This document shows positions 35,126 through 44,564 of a DNA stretch of 64,000 nucleotides, piece after piece. Source of the DNA: Chinchilla lanigera (lineage: Eukaryota > Chordata > Mammalia > Rodentia > Chinchillidae). The notes under the pieces are model-generated. The model made no database searches. It was not told the origin of the DNA and saw only the letters and a program-made list of their open reading frames with translations. Numbering within the stretch: the stretch's first letter is position 1; every line of letters begins with the position of its first letter. The stretch is from the NCBI RefSeq assembly GCF_000276665.1, contig NW_004955435.1:6973937-7037936 (forward strand), given 5' to 3'. A program made the position numbers and the translations under genes.

Positions 35126-35960
35126 ACGATACTCCACAAATATGTACATATTTATGTCATTTACAAAAACTGAAAATATTTTAAAATTGCATCTGTATTG
35201 AATATGTTTGTATCTTTTTCTTGTCATTATTCCCTAAATAATATAGCATAGCAATGATTTATAGTCTTTACATTTATTAGTTTCATAAATACACTAAATA
35301 AGAATAAAAGTATGTAAGAGGAGAGGTGTAGGACATATGAAAATGTCACACCATTTTGTATATGAGACTTAGGCATCCATGGTATCTCAAATCCTCAGAA
35401 GATGCTAGAACCAAGTCAAGGGTAAGTGAGACACTTCTAAAATCTCAACTGCTGTAAGAGACAGGTTTTCAACAAGTTCACAAAGATTGCAGTAAATATG
35501 TTTCTAAATCCTTTTATTTCACTGCAAGGAAAACTTCATATGAATTTAAAAAAATCTTCAGTCTTGATCTGTAACATCTAGTGAAGGACAAACAGAAATG
35601 ATTTCTAGTGGTGGTAATATTTTTTCTCATGTTAATCATGAAAATACTACTTTCTTTCCAAAGAGCATGTTCTGCATGCTATCATTTCTGGCATAATTGT
35701 TTATTATCATTATTATTATTACCATTACTATTTTATTTTTTCAAAATTATTTTCCCGTGTATTAATGGACAAATTAATAATGAATTTATTAGTTAAATAA
35801 CTGATATAACAACTGATAATAATAATTTATCAATTTTGCAAATGATAACAGAAAGATTAATTGGTTAAAACTATATAATAATCATAAAAAGGTTATAACT
35901 CTAAAGCTATATTAAACAGATACCATGATGACACAATCATAGAATTAGATTTTAATTTTT
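34000..35960. other. AT-rich unique sequence with an (AT)n microsatellite
   Basis: An (AT)n run of about 17 units lies at 35089-35122. No gene or other repeat recognised. Confidence 0.55.
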
Positions 35961-35971
35961 ATAAATCATGG

Positions 35972-36064
35972 TTTTTTGGGGGGGTTTTTTTGGTCTTTTT
36001 CTGGTACCAGGAATCGAACTCACGACCTTGTGGCACTGTGCCACTGAGCTAATTCCCCAGCCCC
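35972..36064 (-). repeat. ID-type SINE, internally deleted
   Basis: Reversed ID: GGTACCAGGAATCGAACTCA, ACGACCTTG, then directly GGCACTGTGCCACTGAGC and TAATTCCCCAGCCCC. The usual CTTGCCAGGCAGGC block between the boxes is missing. Flanks TAAATCATGG and TAAATCAGGG look like a short target duplication. The tail contains an unusual G8 run. Confidence 0.93.
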
Positions 36065-36343
36065 TGTAAATCAGGGAATATCCTCAGTATTAAATTATTT
36101 CTCCCAGTTGAGTTATATGAGAATAAACAACATATGAATGGAAGCAATAGTTTAAAATTGTGTTTTTTTGGGCTGCTTAACACAGTTTCAGCTTCAAAAT
36201 AGCATTCTGTCTATAGTACAAGATGCAATAAAAAGAGTATTCTAGAATATTTGCTCTAGCAGATTGTGGATTATATGGAAGAAATTTGATTCTTCCTTGT
36301 AGAGTTTTACTATAGATATTTTGTTCATTTGTTTATAGAGTTT

Positions 36344-36429
36344 AAATTTCATGAAATTCACAGTCACTCCATTTATCTTTGAGATGTGAATTAAAAAAAA
36401 ATTTCCTCTGAATGCTTTATATACATGTC
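36344..36429 (+). other. Source of the second half of a local chimeric duplication
   Basis: AAATTTCATGAAATTCACAG to ATACATGTC recurs at 37330-37419 with one 4-base difference and one or two substitutions. Confidence 0.85.
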
Positions 36430-36911
36430 TAACATTAACAACAGAAGAAAGGAAGAAAAAAATATTTGTTACTTAAACAAATTTAAAGAGGATGTTAATA
36501 AAGAATTAGTTTAGAAAAGATTCAGGGAATGAGCTAATAAACAGTTATCAATTGAATATATAAAATTATAATTTCAATATGATTTAATTCAAATTTACAC
36601 ATTAACAAACCAATATAAAATGAAATATATCTGTTTTACCATTATAAATGTTTGCAATTAGGAATATCTTTACTTTTTGGATTTAGTTCAACAAACAAGA
36701 CTAAAAGGCCCTAAACAAGATTTAGGGTGTGTCATCATTCTCTCGATTTTACATCTCAAAAAGCAAAAGGATTTCTGCCAGTGACAAGAAGAAATTCTAA
36801 TAAGAGACACATCTGACTTTTTCAAAAACTCAGGCAGAGTATCAGTAGAGAAATGATTTTTTAATACAATGGACATTACACACCAAAAAAGAATGAATAA
36901 AAGTAAATGAA

Positions 36912-37062
36912 GGGCCGGGTGTGGTGGCACACACCTGTAAGCCCACCAATCTGGAGGCTGAGGCAGGAGGATCATTGTGAGTTTGAGGCCAGCCTGGGTT
37001 ACAAAGTGAGCTCAAGACCAGCCAGAAGTGCATAGTGAGACTCTGTCTCAAAAAGCAAAAAT
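36912..37062 (+). repeat. B1-type SINE
   Basis: GGGCCGGGTGTGGTGGCACA, CACCTGTAAGCCCACCAATC, GAGGCTGAGGCAGGAGGATC, AGGCCAGCCTGGGTTACAAA, a partial internal duplication (CAAGACCAGCCAGAAG), then GAGACTCTGTCTC and an A-rich tail. Confidence 0.96.
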
Positions 37063-37130
37063 AAATAGATTAATTAATTAAGTAAGAATTAAATGAGCTT
37101 AACATTACCCCTTTTTAACAGTGTGAGGGC

Positions 37131-37329
37131 ACCTGTCAATTACCCTGTAACTTTGACAACTAAATTAAGCTTTTCAATCTTTACTAAAGTTTTTGGATAT
37201 TTGTAAAACTGATGAAAACTATTGTTTGTGGGGCTGGGGATTTAGCTCAGAGGCACAGTGCCTGCCTAGCAAGCTCAAGGTCGTGAGTTCAATTCCCGGT
37301 ACCAGGAAAACAAAATAAAAATAAAAATA
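37131..37329 (+). repeat. Duplicated copy of 26893-27075, including an ID SINE
   Basis: The flank CCTGTAACTTTGACAACTAA through TGAAAACTATTGTTTGTG is nearly the same as the left flank of the ID at 26990, and the ID here (37230-37329) sits at the identical place. This ID has no right-hand target duplication; its A-rich tail runs into sequence copied from 36344. So this ID did not insert here on its own. Confidence 0.85.
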
Positions 37330-37419
37330 AAATTTCATGAAATTCACAAGCAATCACTCCATTTATCTTTGAGATGTGAATTAAAAAAATATTTCCTCTG
37401 AATGCTTTATATACATGTC
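37330..37419 (+). repeat. Duplicated copy of 36344-36429
   Basis: AAATTTCATGAAATTCAC, CCATTTATCTTTGAGATGTG and ATGCTTTATATACATGTC match the sequence about 1 kb upstream in the same orientation. The junction with the preceding ID tail falls in shared AAATTT-rich sequence. Confidence 0.85.
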
Positions 37420-37433
37420 AAGAAGCAGAAAGA

Positions 37434-37593
37434 TTACCAGATATAAGCATGTAAGATTGATCATACAATATAGACTTTGAGGATAACAACATGTAATATA
37501 ATAATGATAATTAATTTCCTATCATTTTGTTTTGAAATTCTGCATCATTTTTATTGGTTTTTAGTCTCTTAAAATAAAACAATAAATTTTAAA
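37434..37593 (+). mobile_element. Element X copy 6: 5'-inverted, with perfect 14-bp target duplication
   Basis: AAGAAGCAGAAAGA occurs at 37420-37433 and again at 37594-37607. Between them, 37434-37468 (TTACCAGATATAAGCATGTA, GATTGATCATACAA) is the reverse complement of the X 5' part, while 37469-37593 (GACTTTGAGGATAACAACAT, TTAATTTCCTATCATTTTGT, AAAATAAAAC) is in forward orientation with an A-rich end. Inversion of the 5' segment within one insertion is the known twin-priming product of L1 reverse transcription. Confidence 0.88.
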
Positions 37594-37607
37594 AAGAAGC
37601 AGAAAGA

Positions 37608-37825
37608 GAAATAAGGAGTGAGGAAGGAAGAGATATACTTTCAGCCCACCCCAAAATGACCCGCTCCTTCTTACCAGGCCCCACCTCCTACCAGCATATA
37701 CATGGATTAATTCATTAATGGGTTCAACACCCCTAAGATTCAATCACCTTTAAAAAAGCCCCACCCCTGAACACACAAGACTTTTGGAGGGCATTCTACA
37801 TCTCAATCCAAATATGCAACTGCAG
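37608..37825 (-). mobile_element. MaLR LTR fragment (5' part, reversed)
   Basis: CATGGATTAATTCATTAATG, CAATCACCTTTAAAAAAGCC, CACCCCTGAACACACAAGAC, GGAGGGCATTCTACATCTCA and ATCCAAAT are MaLR (MST/MLT-type) LTR blocks in reverse. It leads into MaLR internal-like sequence. Confidence 0.7.
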
Positions 37826-38800
37826 CTGCTCAAAACTTCATGTCCATATTTTTATGCAAAATACAGTTAGTCCATCTTTAACAGTCATCAAATTTTAATA
37901 GTTCTAGTATTGCTGAAAAGTCCAAGTCAACTCTGAGACACAAGGAAAATTCTTAGCTGAGAGCTCCAGTGAATGTAAGTGAAATTCTGCCAGCAGTTAG
38001 TGGCACAAGGAACACATTCCCATCCAAAAGTGACAAATGTGTGCACACAGAGGAAATGGAACAAAGCAAGACTGAAATCCAGCAGATGAAACTAATCCTG
38101 CAGTTCCATGTCCAGCACCAGTGGCAAGTTGTGGCAAGATGAAAACTCCAAAAGACTTAAAATATAAAGTACTGGTGGTTGGAGCCCACATGGTTTCCTC
38201 CTGGGGTTGGTTCTGCTCATTGCTAGAGTGTCCGCAGTACATGTTCCATGATCTTGTTCTCTTCTACTTCCTGGGGTCCCCACTGCTCTTTCAGGCCTCC
38301 CAGCCTTTCTCTGAAATCTGGGAGGAAGCCTGCCTCACTCCACAATTCTTGCACTCTCCATCCCACACGGATGATGACAGCACTCCTGGGGGAGTGTGGG
38401 GCCAGTAGTCACACACACTTGAAGTGACCCCACAATCCTCCGAAAGCCTGGGTGATGAACAGTGGTGTGAATCTTACTCAGGAAACTAATTCCCCAAGTG
38501 AGCTTTCTGAAGCATCGTCCCAGGGGAATTCTTCATAAGTGAAAGCGTTACCATTTTGCATTCTTTAGTCTGTGGATGTTGAGCGTTTTTTTTAAATGCT
38601 AAATTTTCAGGAATGCTGCTCTTTTGTCCCAATTTAGAAATGCTTCCTTTCACTTTTTGTTGAGATTTTCACTGTAGGTCTGTCTAAAAGAAGTGAACAG
38701 TACCCGTGCTACAACCTGAATGTTACTCTGCCTTGAAATTTCCTTCACCAGATGATTTAGTCTTCCTGTCTGCTTCCTGGAGGCTATGACATAAACAGCT
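37826..38800 (-). mobile_element. MaLR internal-region remnant
   Basis: Blocks follow the THE1/MST-type internal region in reverse: AAGTCCAAGTCAACTCTGAG, TGAAATCCAGCAGATG, CTCTGAAATCTGGGAGGAAG, CCTCACTCCACAATTCTTGC, ATGCTAAATTTTCAGGAATG, TTGAAATTTCCTTCACCAGA with TGATTTAGTC. MaLR internal regions are non-coding or nearly so. The 95-codon plus-strand frame at 38121-38408 is antisense and not a gene. Confidence 0.65.
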
Positions 38801-38879
38801 TTGTTCTACAATACCCCGCATTCATGCTTTCTTTACAGCGTTCATTCGGAGGCGTGAGGAGCCCAAAACGAATAGGTGC

Positions 38880-38981
38880 AAGTCCTAGCTTCTAACTTAC
38901 ATTACTATCAGCGATGCAGTAGGGTTCCTTTTTTCCCAGACCTTGCTAGCATTTATTGTTTGGAGTCCTTGATAATAGGGA
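38880..38981 (-). repeat. L1 ORF2 fragment, right of the solo LTR on the coding strand
   Basis: CCAGACCTTGCTAGCATTTA, TTGTTTGGAGTCCTTGATAA and TAGGGA are antisense ORF2 end sequence. It continues without loss at 39536 once the LTR and one GGGA are removed. Confidence 0.75.
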
Positions 38982-39535
38982 TGTAGGGGGCAATGAATCT
39001 TAGCATACTATTTTAGATAAAATAGTTTGGAAAAAGCCTGCATGGTGCCTCGGGAAGCCTCCTGGGACAGTACAAGAGCTAATTCCCCAGATCAACACTG
39101 CCCAGGAATGTCTCCCCAAGATAAGGGGGCGCCTAGGCCTAGGTGACCCTCCGTGACCCCGCCTGGGCAGTGCCATCTCCTGGCCCTAGGTAAACATTGT
39201 AACCCTAAAGGAATGCATAGGTTGTAAAAAAAGGAGATAATGGGGGGGGGACGACATCTATCACGGTTTGACATGCGACCTGCAACTGACCTGGGGACCA
39301 ACAGGATGAGAGAAACACCATATGCCCACCAGGGTCAGAGAATGTAACACCCCAATCTGTTGTCAATGGAAACCAAAAGGTATATAAGGGGAAACAAAAT
39401 TAGCCATGGGCCCCCGCTTCCAGATTGGCAAAGGAAGTGAGGGTGGCTAGCCTCAAACTAAACTGATTTGTTCTCACTGGCAACTGGCATCTCTTGTGGA
39501 ATGTTTGGGACAGATGGGAATTTTCAGCCGTAACA
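38982..39535 (+). mobile_element. Solo ERV LTR with TG...CA ends and 4-bp target duplication
   Basis: Begins TGTAGGGGGCAATG and ends TTTCAGCCGTAACA. GGGA lies directly on both sides (38978-38981 and 39536-39539). It carries a TATA-like GGTATATAAGGGG near 39381-39393 and a U5-like stretch TTGTTCTCACTGGCAACTGG. A 4-bp duplication is usual for class I (gammaretrovirus-like) integration. It sits in an antisense L1. The strand follows the TATA position. The family is not recognised. Confidence 0.85.
39378..39393 (+). promoter_or_regulatory. TATA box of the solo LTR
   Basis: AAAGGTATATAAGGGG, about 140 bases before the LTR end, at the usual U3/R distance. Confidence 0.55.
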
Positions 39536-41888
39536 GGGATTCTGACCGTAGTAAGGTGAAATCTCACTGTTGTTTTGATCTGCCTGTCACTGACTACAAA
39601 AAGTGTTGAGCATTGCCACTTGTACTGCTTTTGAGAAGCCTCAGGTCATTTCCGTTGTCCATTTTCTGATTGAGACTTCTGTTTTGGGGTCTAATTTTTT
39701 AGTTTTTAAAAATATATTACCTATTTCTCTAGAGAGTAGCTAGAAATTATTTTTCCTATTCTATATGTTGTCTCTTTACTTTGTTGATTGTTTCCTTCGC
39801 TTTACAGAAGCTCTTTTCACTTTGTATAATCTTATTTGTTCATTTTTAGTAGTAATTCTGGTTCAGTGGATTTTGTCCAAAATGTCTTTCCCTATGTCTA
39901 TGTCTTTAAGCGTTTTACTAAATCTTTATACCAGTAGATTCAGTGTTTTTCGCTTGCAAATCTTTGTCTTTGTAAAATTTTTATTTGATTTTGGTATAGG
40001 TGAGAGGTATAGATATAGAATTATTTTAGCTTCATAATGATGTTCCCAATACTACTTCTTAAAGATGCTATCTTTTCTTCAGTATAAGTTTTTGACCTAT
40101 TTGTCAAAAATCAGATGGCTGAATGCATCTGTAGCTGTTTTTACATCCTCTATTCTATTAAACTGGTAAAATTATCAGTTTTTGTCAGTATCATTCTTTT
40201 ATTTATTGTAGTTTTGTATAATAACCTGATATCTGAGATTATAATGCATCCTGCTTTTCTGTTGTTTCTTCAGGATTGCTTCGGCTATTCTGGTTCTCTT
40301 TCGGTAGTTCTATATATATTTTAGAATTTTTACCTAGATCTGTGAAGAATGATAATGATATTTTTTATTGGCATTCTGTTAAATTTATATATTATTTTTT
40401 GTAATATGACAATTTTGACTATATTGGTTTTGCCTAAACTAGAATAAAAGATGTCTTTCCATTTTCTGATATTTAATTCATCTTTTTTTCAGAGTACTCT
40501 CTTTTTCATTGTAGAGACCTTTCACTTCCTTGGTTAGGTTAGTTCCTTAGTATGTAATATTTTTGAAGTTTCTGTAAATGGAGTTATTTTCCTGATTTCT
40601 TTTTCAGTGAGGTAACTGTTCCAGTTCAGGAACACGAATGTGTTTTGTGTGTGAATTTTGTACCCTATCACACTGGGAAATTTGTGTATTAGATCTAAGT
40701 GTCTTCTGGTGGAATTCTCTGCACGTTCTGTGTGAAAAAATGACCTGTGAATAAAAACACTTAGACTTTTTCCTTTATAATTTGTATTCTATTTATTTCA
40801 TTCTCTTCCCTAATTACTTTGCAGAAATCTCAAGTACTATATTGAACAGGAGTGCTAAGGGGTAGACACTCTTATCTTGTTCCTGATTTTAGAGAGCATA
40901 TTTTCAGATTTTTTCCCCTTATTTAGTATATTATTGTAAGTGGATTTTTCTTAAATAGCTTTTATCAGTTAAATGTAAGGTCCTACACCTATTTTCATCA
41001 TATTTTTAAAATTGTTCATGGATAAAGAATTTTCTCAAAGGCTTTTCTATACCAGTTGATGTTAACTTGTGATGTTTATTTATAATTATTTGATGCAGTA
41101 TATTAAAAATATTGGTTTAAGTGTGTTGAATCATTCTTTCATCTCTGGTTTCATTGATTCATTGATCATTTGTATTTTCAGTCTCAATGTCATTAATTTC
41201 TACTATTAATTTTATGATTTCTTTCCTTCTACAAGATTTGAATTTGGATTGCTCTTGTATTTCTGAGACAATGAGATACATCTTTAGGTTATATTTTTGG
41301 CTTGCTCTACTTTTCTAATTTAGGCTTTCATAGCTATAAAGTTTCTTCTAAGAACTGCTTTTATTGTGTTCCATGGCTTTTGGTATGTCATATTGCTATT
41401 GTTATTTGATTCTAGGAGTTTTTAAAATTCTATGATTTCTACTGTAGTGCAAGTGTGTTATTTAATTTTCATGTGTTTGCATAGTTTCTATGGTTTCTTT
41501 TGCTTTGATTTCTAGTTTCTGCCCTAATGTAATAGTATGCAATCAATTATTTAATTAAGTTTTTATTTACTTAAGCACACCTATGGCTTATTATATGGTC
41601 TATTTTGGAAAATGTTGCATATGCTGTTGAGAAAAAAAATAATTACTCTCTCTGAACGGATGAAATACTTTTCAGATATGCTAAGTACATTTGTTCCGAG
41701 TTATCATGCAATAGTTATATTTGTTTGGTCTACTTGATCTGCTTGTGGCTATTGAAATCTACCAATGTGATTGTTTTTGTTTTTATATGTATTTTGATGG
41801 TCCAATCATTTTTAGTTTTATGAAGTTGGGTGTGCTGATGTTTCTGGGTATATATGTTTGTAATTATTATTGCTTCATTTTGAATTGG

Positions 41889-41924
<36 letters not shown>

Positions 41925-42540
41925 ATGCATGCATGTGATTATATAGTGACATTCTTTGTCTTTACTGATCAGTTTTGGCTTGAAATATGCTTTGAAAATA
42001 GGAGGTTTACTCCTGATTCTTTCTGTTCTCTGATTGGATTAAATACCATTATTCATCCTTTCACATTCAAACTATGTGTTTCTTTGTGGATGAGTTGAAC
42101 CTCTTGTAGGCAACGTACAATTAGGTTTAGTTTTTTTGGTCTTATATGCCAGTCTCTGACTTTTGATTGGGGAGGAAGGTAGTTTACACTGAGTACTATT
42201 ATTGAAAAATATTGTAATAACTAATATTGCTAAATATTTTCTTTTTCCCTTTTTAACTCAGCTCTCAACTAAATTATTTCCTTTAATATCTTCATTGTTA
42301 TTGTTTTTGCCATCTCTTTATAGTACTCTTCTGAGTACTTGTTGCAATGCTGCTTTGGTGGTCAAGAGTTTCTTCGTATTCTCTTTCTCCTGGAAACTGT
42401 ATCTCTATCAGTTTTGAAGGATAATTTTGTGGGATATAGTAATCAGGATTGGCTTTTTGTTCTCTTTGGAAACTTTAAAAACTTTTCTCTAAACTCCTGG
42501 TCTTTAAGGTTTGTGTTACAAAATCTACTGTCACTCTGAT
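39536..42540 (-). mobile_element. Antisense L1, about 3.1 kb with 38880-38981, split by the solo LTR
   Basis: Reading the plus strand gives reversed ORF2 in order: TTCTGACCGTAGTAAGGTGA, TTGTTTTGATCTGCCTGTCA, the TGTTGATTGTTTCCTTCGC / CAGAAGCTCTTTTCAC block, CTTCAGGATTGCTTCGGCTA, CCTTGGTTAGGTTAGTTCC, ATCTTGTTCCTGATTTTAG (RT), ATTGTGTTCCATGGCTTTTG, and at the far end GAACCTCTTGTAGGCAACGT and GATATAGTAATCAGGATTGG. Reading frames of up to 125 codons on the plus strand are antisense accidents. An internal (GT)n tract at 41892-41925 expanded later. Confidence 0.88.
41892..41935. repeat. (GT)n-(GCAT)n microsatellite inside L1
   Basis: About 16 GT units followed by GCATGCATGCATG. Confidence 0.97.
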
Positions 42541-43010
42541 TGGGGTGGTGAGGATCCCACAGAGGCACTGAACTTTACAGCATATGGAGGGTGGGTTTTG
42601 GAAGAAATCCCACATAAGCACAGAACCTGGTGGCATTTGGGGCAGTGCTGTGGGACAGTACCTACTATGGCTCTGTTCCAGTGTCTTTTCTTCACTCCTG
42701 GACCCCAGTAATTACAGCCACTGTATGTACCTGCAGTTCCATTTCAGAGATCGCTCACAGCCTGTCCTTAGGATCCACCAGTTCTAACTCATTCAGTGCC
42801 TCCAAGTCATTCTCTAGTTTGCACTTTCCTTTCTGTCTTGATCTGCAAAAAACCTTCTCTTGTGAATATCTCACACTCTAAGCTTTGTCTCTCAATTCTG
42901 AAGAAAGGAAGTGTGGTCCTGGGTGATTGCTACTAGGCTAAGCACCAATTACTTCTTCCCTTGGGGGTTATAACTTTCCTAAAATGGTGTATTCACCACA
43001 CACGGGATGT
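42541..43010. other. GC-richer unassigned segment next to the antisense L1
   Basis: GC rises compared with its neighbours directly beyond the L1 5' side, so this may be the L1 5' region (reversed), or unrelated DNA. Three overlapping plus-strand frames of 66-83 codons (42511-42881) resemble nothing known. Confidence 0.35.
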
Positions 43011-44200
43011 AAACAGGTTGATAGGAAACCCCACTTTTTTTTATAAACATCCATGATAATAGAATTTATCTGGTAGCCTTGTTGTCTTCCTGTGTTTAGG
43101 CTTTTGTTCACCTCCCTTTGCTAACTAACTGAAAACTTTTTGAGCATCTTCTAAGCACCAAGTGAGCATTGCTGTTCTACCCAGGCATTGTGTCTCCTTA
43201 CTCTGTAGTTTTCAGGAAAACCATCAGAAGCACCATTTAAAATTTGACTTTTCTTCAACTTTGGTCCTTTTATGTCATCAAATAATTTTATGTAGCAAAT
43301 CTAGATGTTATTATCAATAGCAATATGTAGAAACAAATAAACAGTCATGGATAAATAGATCATATGTGGCAGGGCAATAAGTCAATGATGACTTTCTTGG
43401 TTTCAAAGCATGTGTTCTTCAGCATTAAACTGATCAGCCTAGCTTTGGAAAACCAAAGGATTTTACTTTCAGTATGACGTGTTAATGATTTATTTTAATT
43501 ATCCTTATAAAAAGATTCAATAGCGTGAGTTAAAATAATAGAACTGATAAATTTGCATAAAGTAGAAATTATATACATTCATTTCACTGAGGTTCTCATG
43601 TGTGTGTGCACATACACACATGGACAGTCCTGGGGTCAAACGTATGTGTATGTGATGCACCAGTGGAAAGTGTATTTTTCTCTGTTTCTCAATCAAAACA
43701 TTGGAAAATATCATCACTCTAAGAAATGCTTGAGTATTCTTACTCAAAAGCAAGAACTCACAAAACTAGCATTTATGTATTTGATGTTACATTTTAGAAC
43801 ACTTTGAAACTTAGTTCTTTATAGAGAACCCAAAGGCCTGACATGAAATTTTCCTGCTATAGCATAAAAAAGAAAATAAATTATACTATTTTTAGTCCTT
43901 TAATTATTTATCTCATAAAACCTTTGCATAAACCACTTCCTTGTTTCATCTGTGTTTTTACAATTACCAAGAAGAAACATTTGTTATTTGATTTGTTGTT
44001 CCCAATAAACTAATGATTCTTGCTTTCAGACTTATTTCAAAAATTAAGGGCAATTTAGTATAGAAAACATGGCTTAAAATAAAATTTCATTTTTATTATC
44101 CTTTTAAAATTCCTACTTTAGAAAAAGTATCCATGATTTATGAAAATTTCCCTCATCAGAGGCTCTCAATCCCTGTATTTTTTAAATATGTATAATGCAA
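43010..44200. other. Unique sequence, no recognised feature
   Basis: Short CA/GT-rich patches near 43598-43622. A very weak MIR-like pattern at 43130-43240. Nothing else. Confidence 0.5.
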
Positions 44201-44204
44201 AGTA

Positions 44205-44560
44205 CAGTAAGTCCCCTGCTTCCATATAAATTCCATTCTGGGAGAAGGTCATAAGTTGAATTAGTTTGTAAGTTCAATCAAGTGACTCTTATGCATCTTT
44301 GACACAAATACAAAATGTAAAGTTTAAAAAACCAAACATATCCAAAGTTACTATAAATAGCAATTCTGGACATCCTGGGCTCTGACTGAGCACTGTACCA
44401 CTATATACTACGGCACTGTACAGTAAAAATATATCACCACTGTGACAATGTCTGGCAGACACCTAATTCTGTGATTTATTTGCATGTAGGAAAGTTCATA
44501 ATGTGAGGACATATTTGTGAAAGTTCACTGATCAAATGTTCATAAGTCGGGGACATACAG
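44205..44560. mobile_element. Tc1/mariner-type MITE (Tigger-like) with TA target sites
   Basis: Left end CAGTAAGTCCCCTGCTTCC and right end, read in reverse, CTGTATGTCCCCGACTTATG form imperfect terminal inverted repeats. TA lies directly outside both (44203-44204, 44561-44562), as expected for Tc1/mariner insertion. Inside are GAAGGTCATAAGTTGAATTA, GTAAGTTCAATCA and TACAGTAAAAATA blocks common in Tigger-derived MITEs. No transposase frame, so non-autonomous. Confidence 0.8.
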
Positions 44561-44564
44561 TACT

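Noticed and set aside
38121..38408. 95-codon plus-strand frame in GC-richer DNA
   Set aside because: Antisense to MaLR internal-like sequence, with competing frames on the other strand.
41721..42098. 125-codon plus-strand open frame
   Set aside because: Antisense to L1 and crossed by a (GT)n tract that supplies a run of V/C residues.
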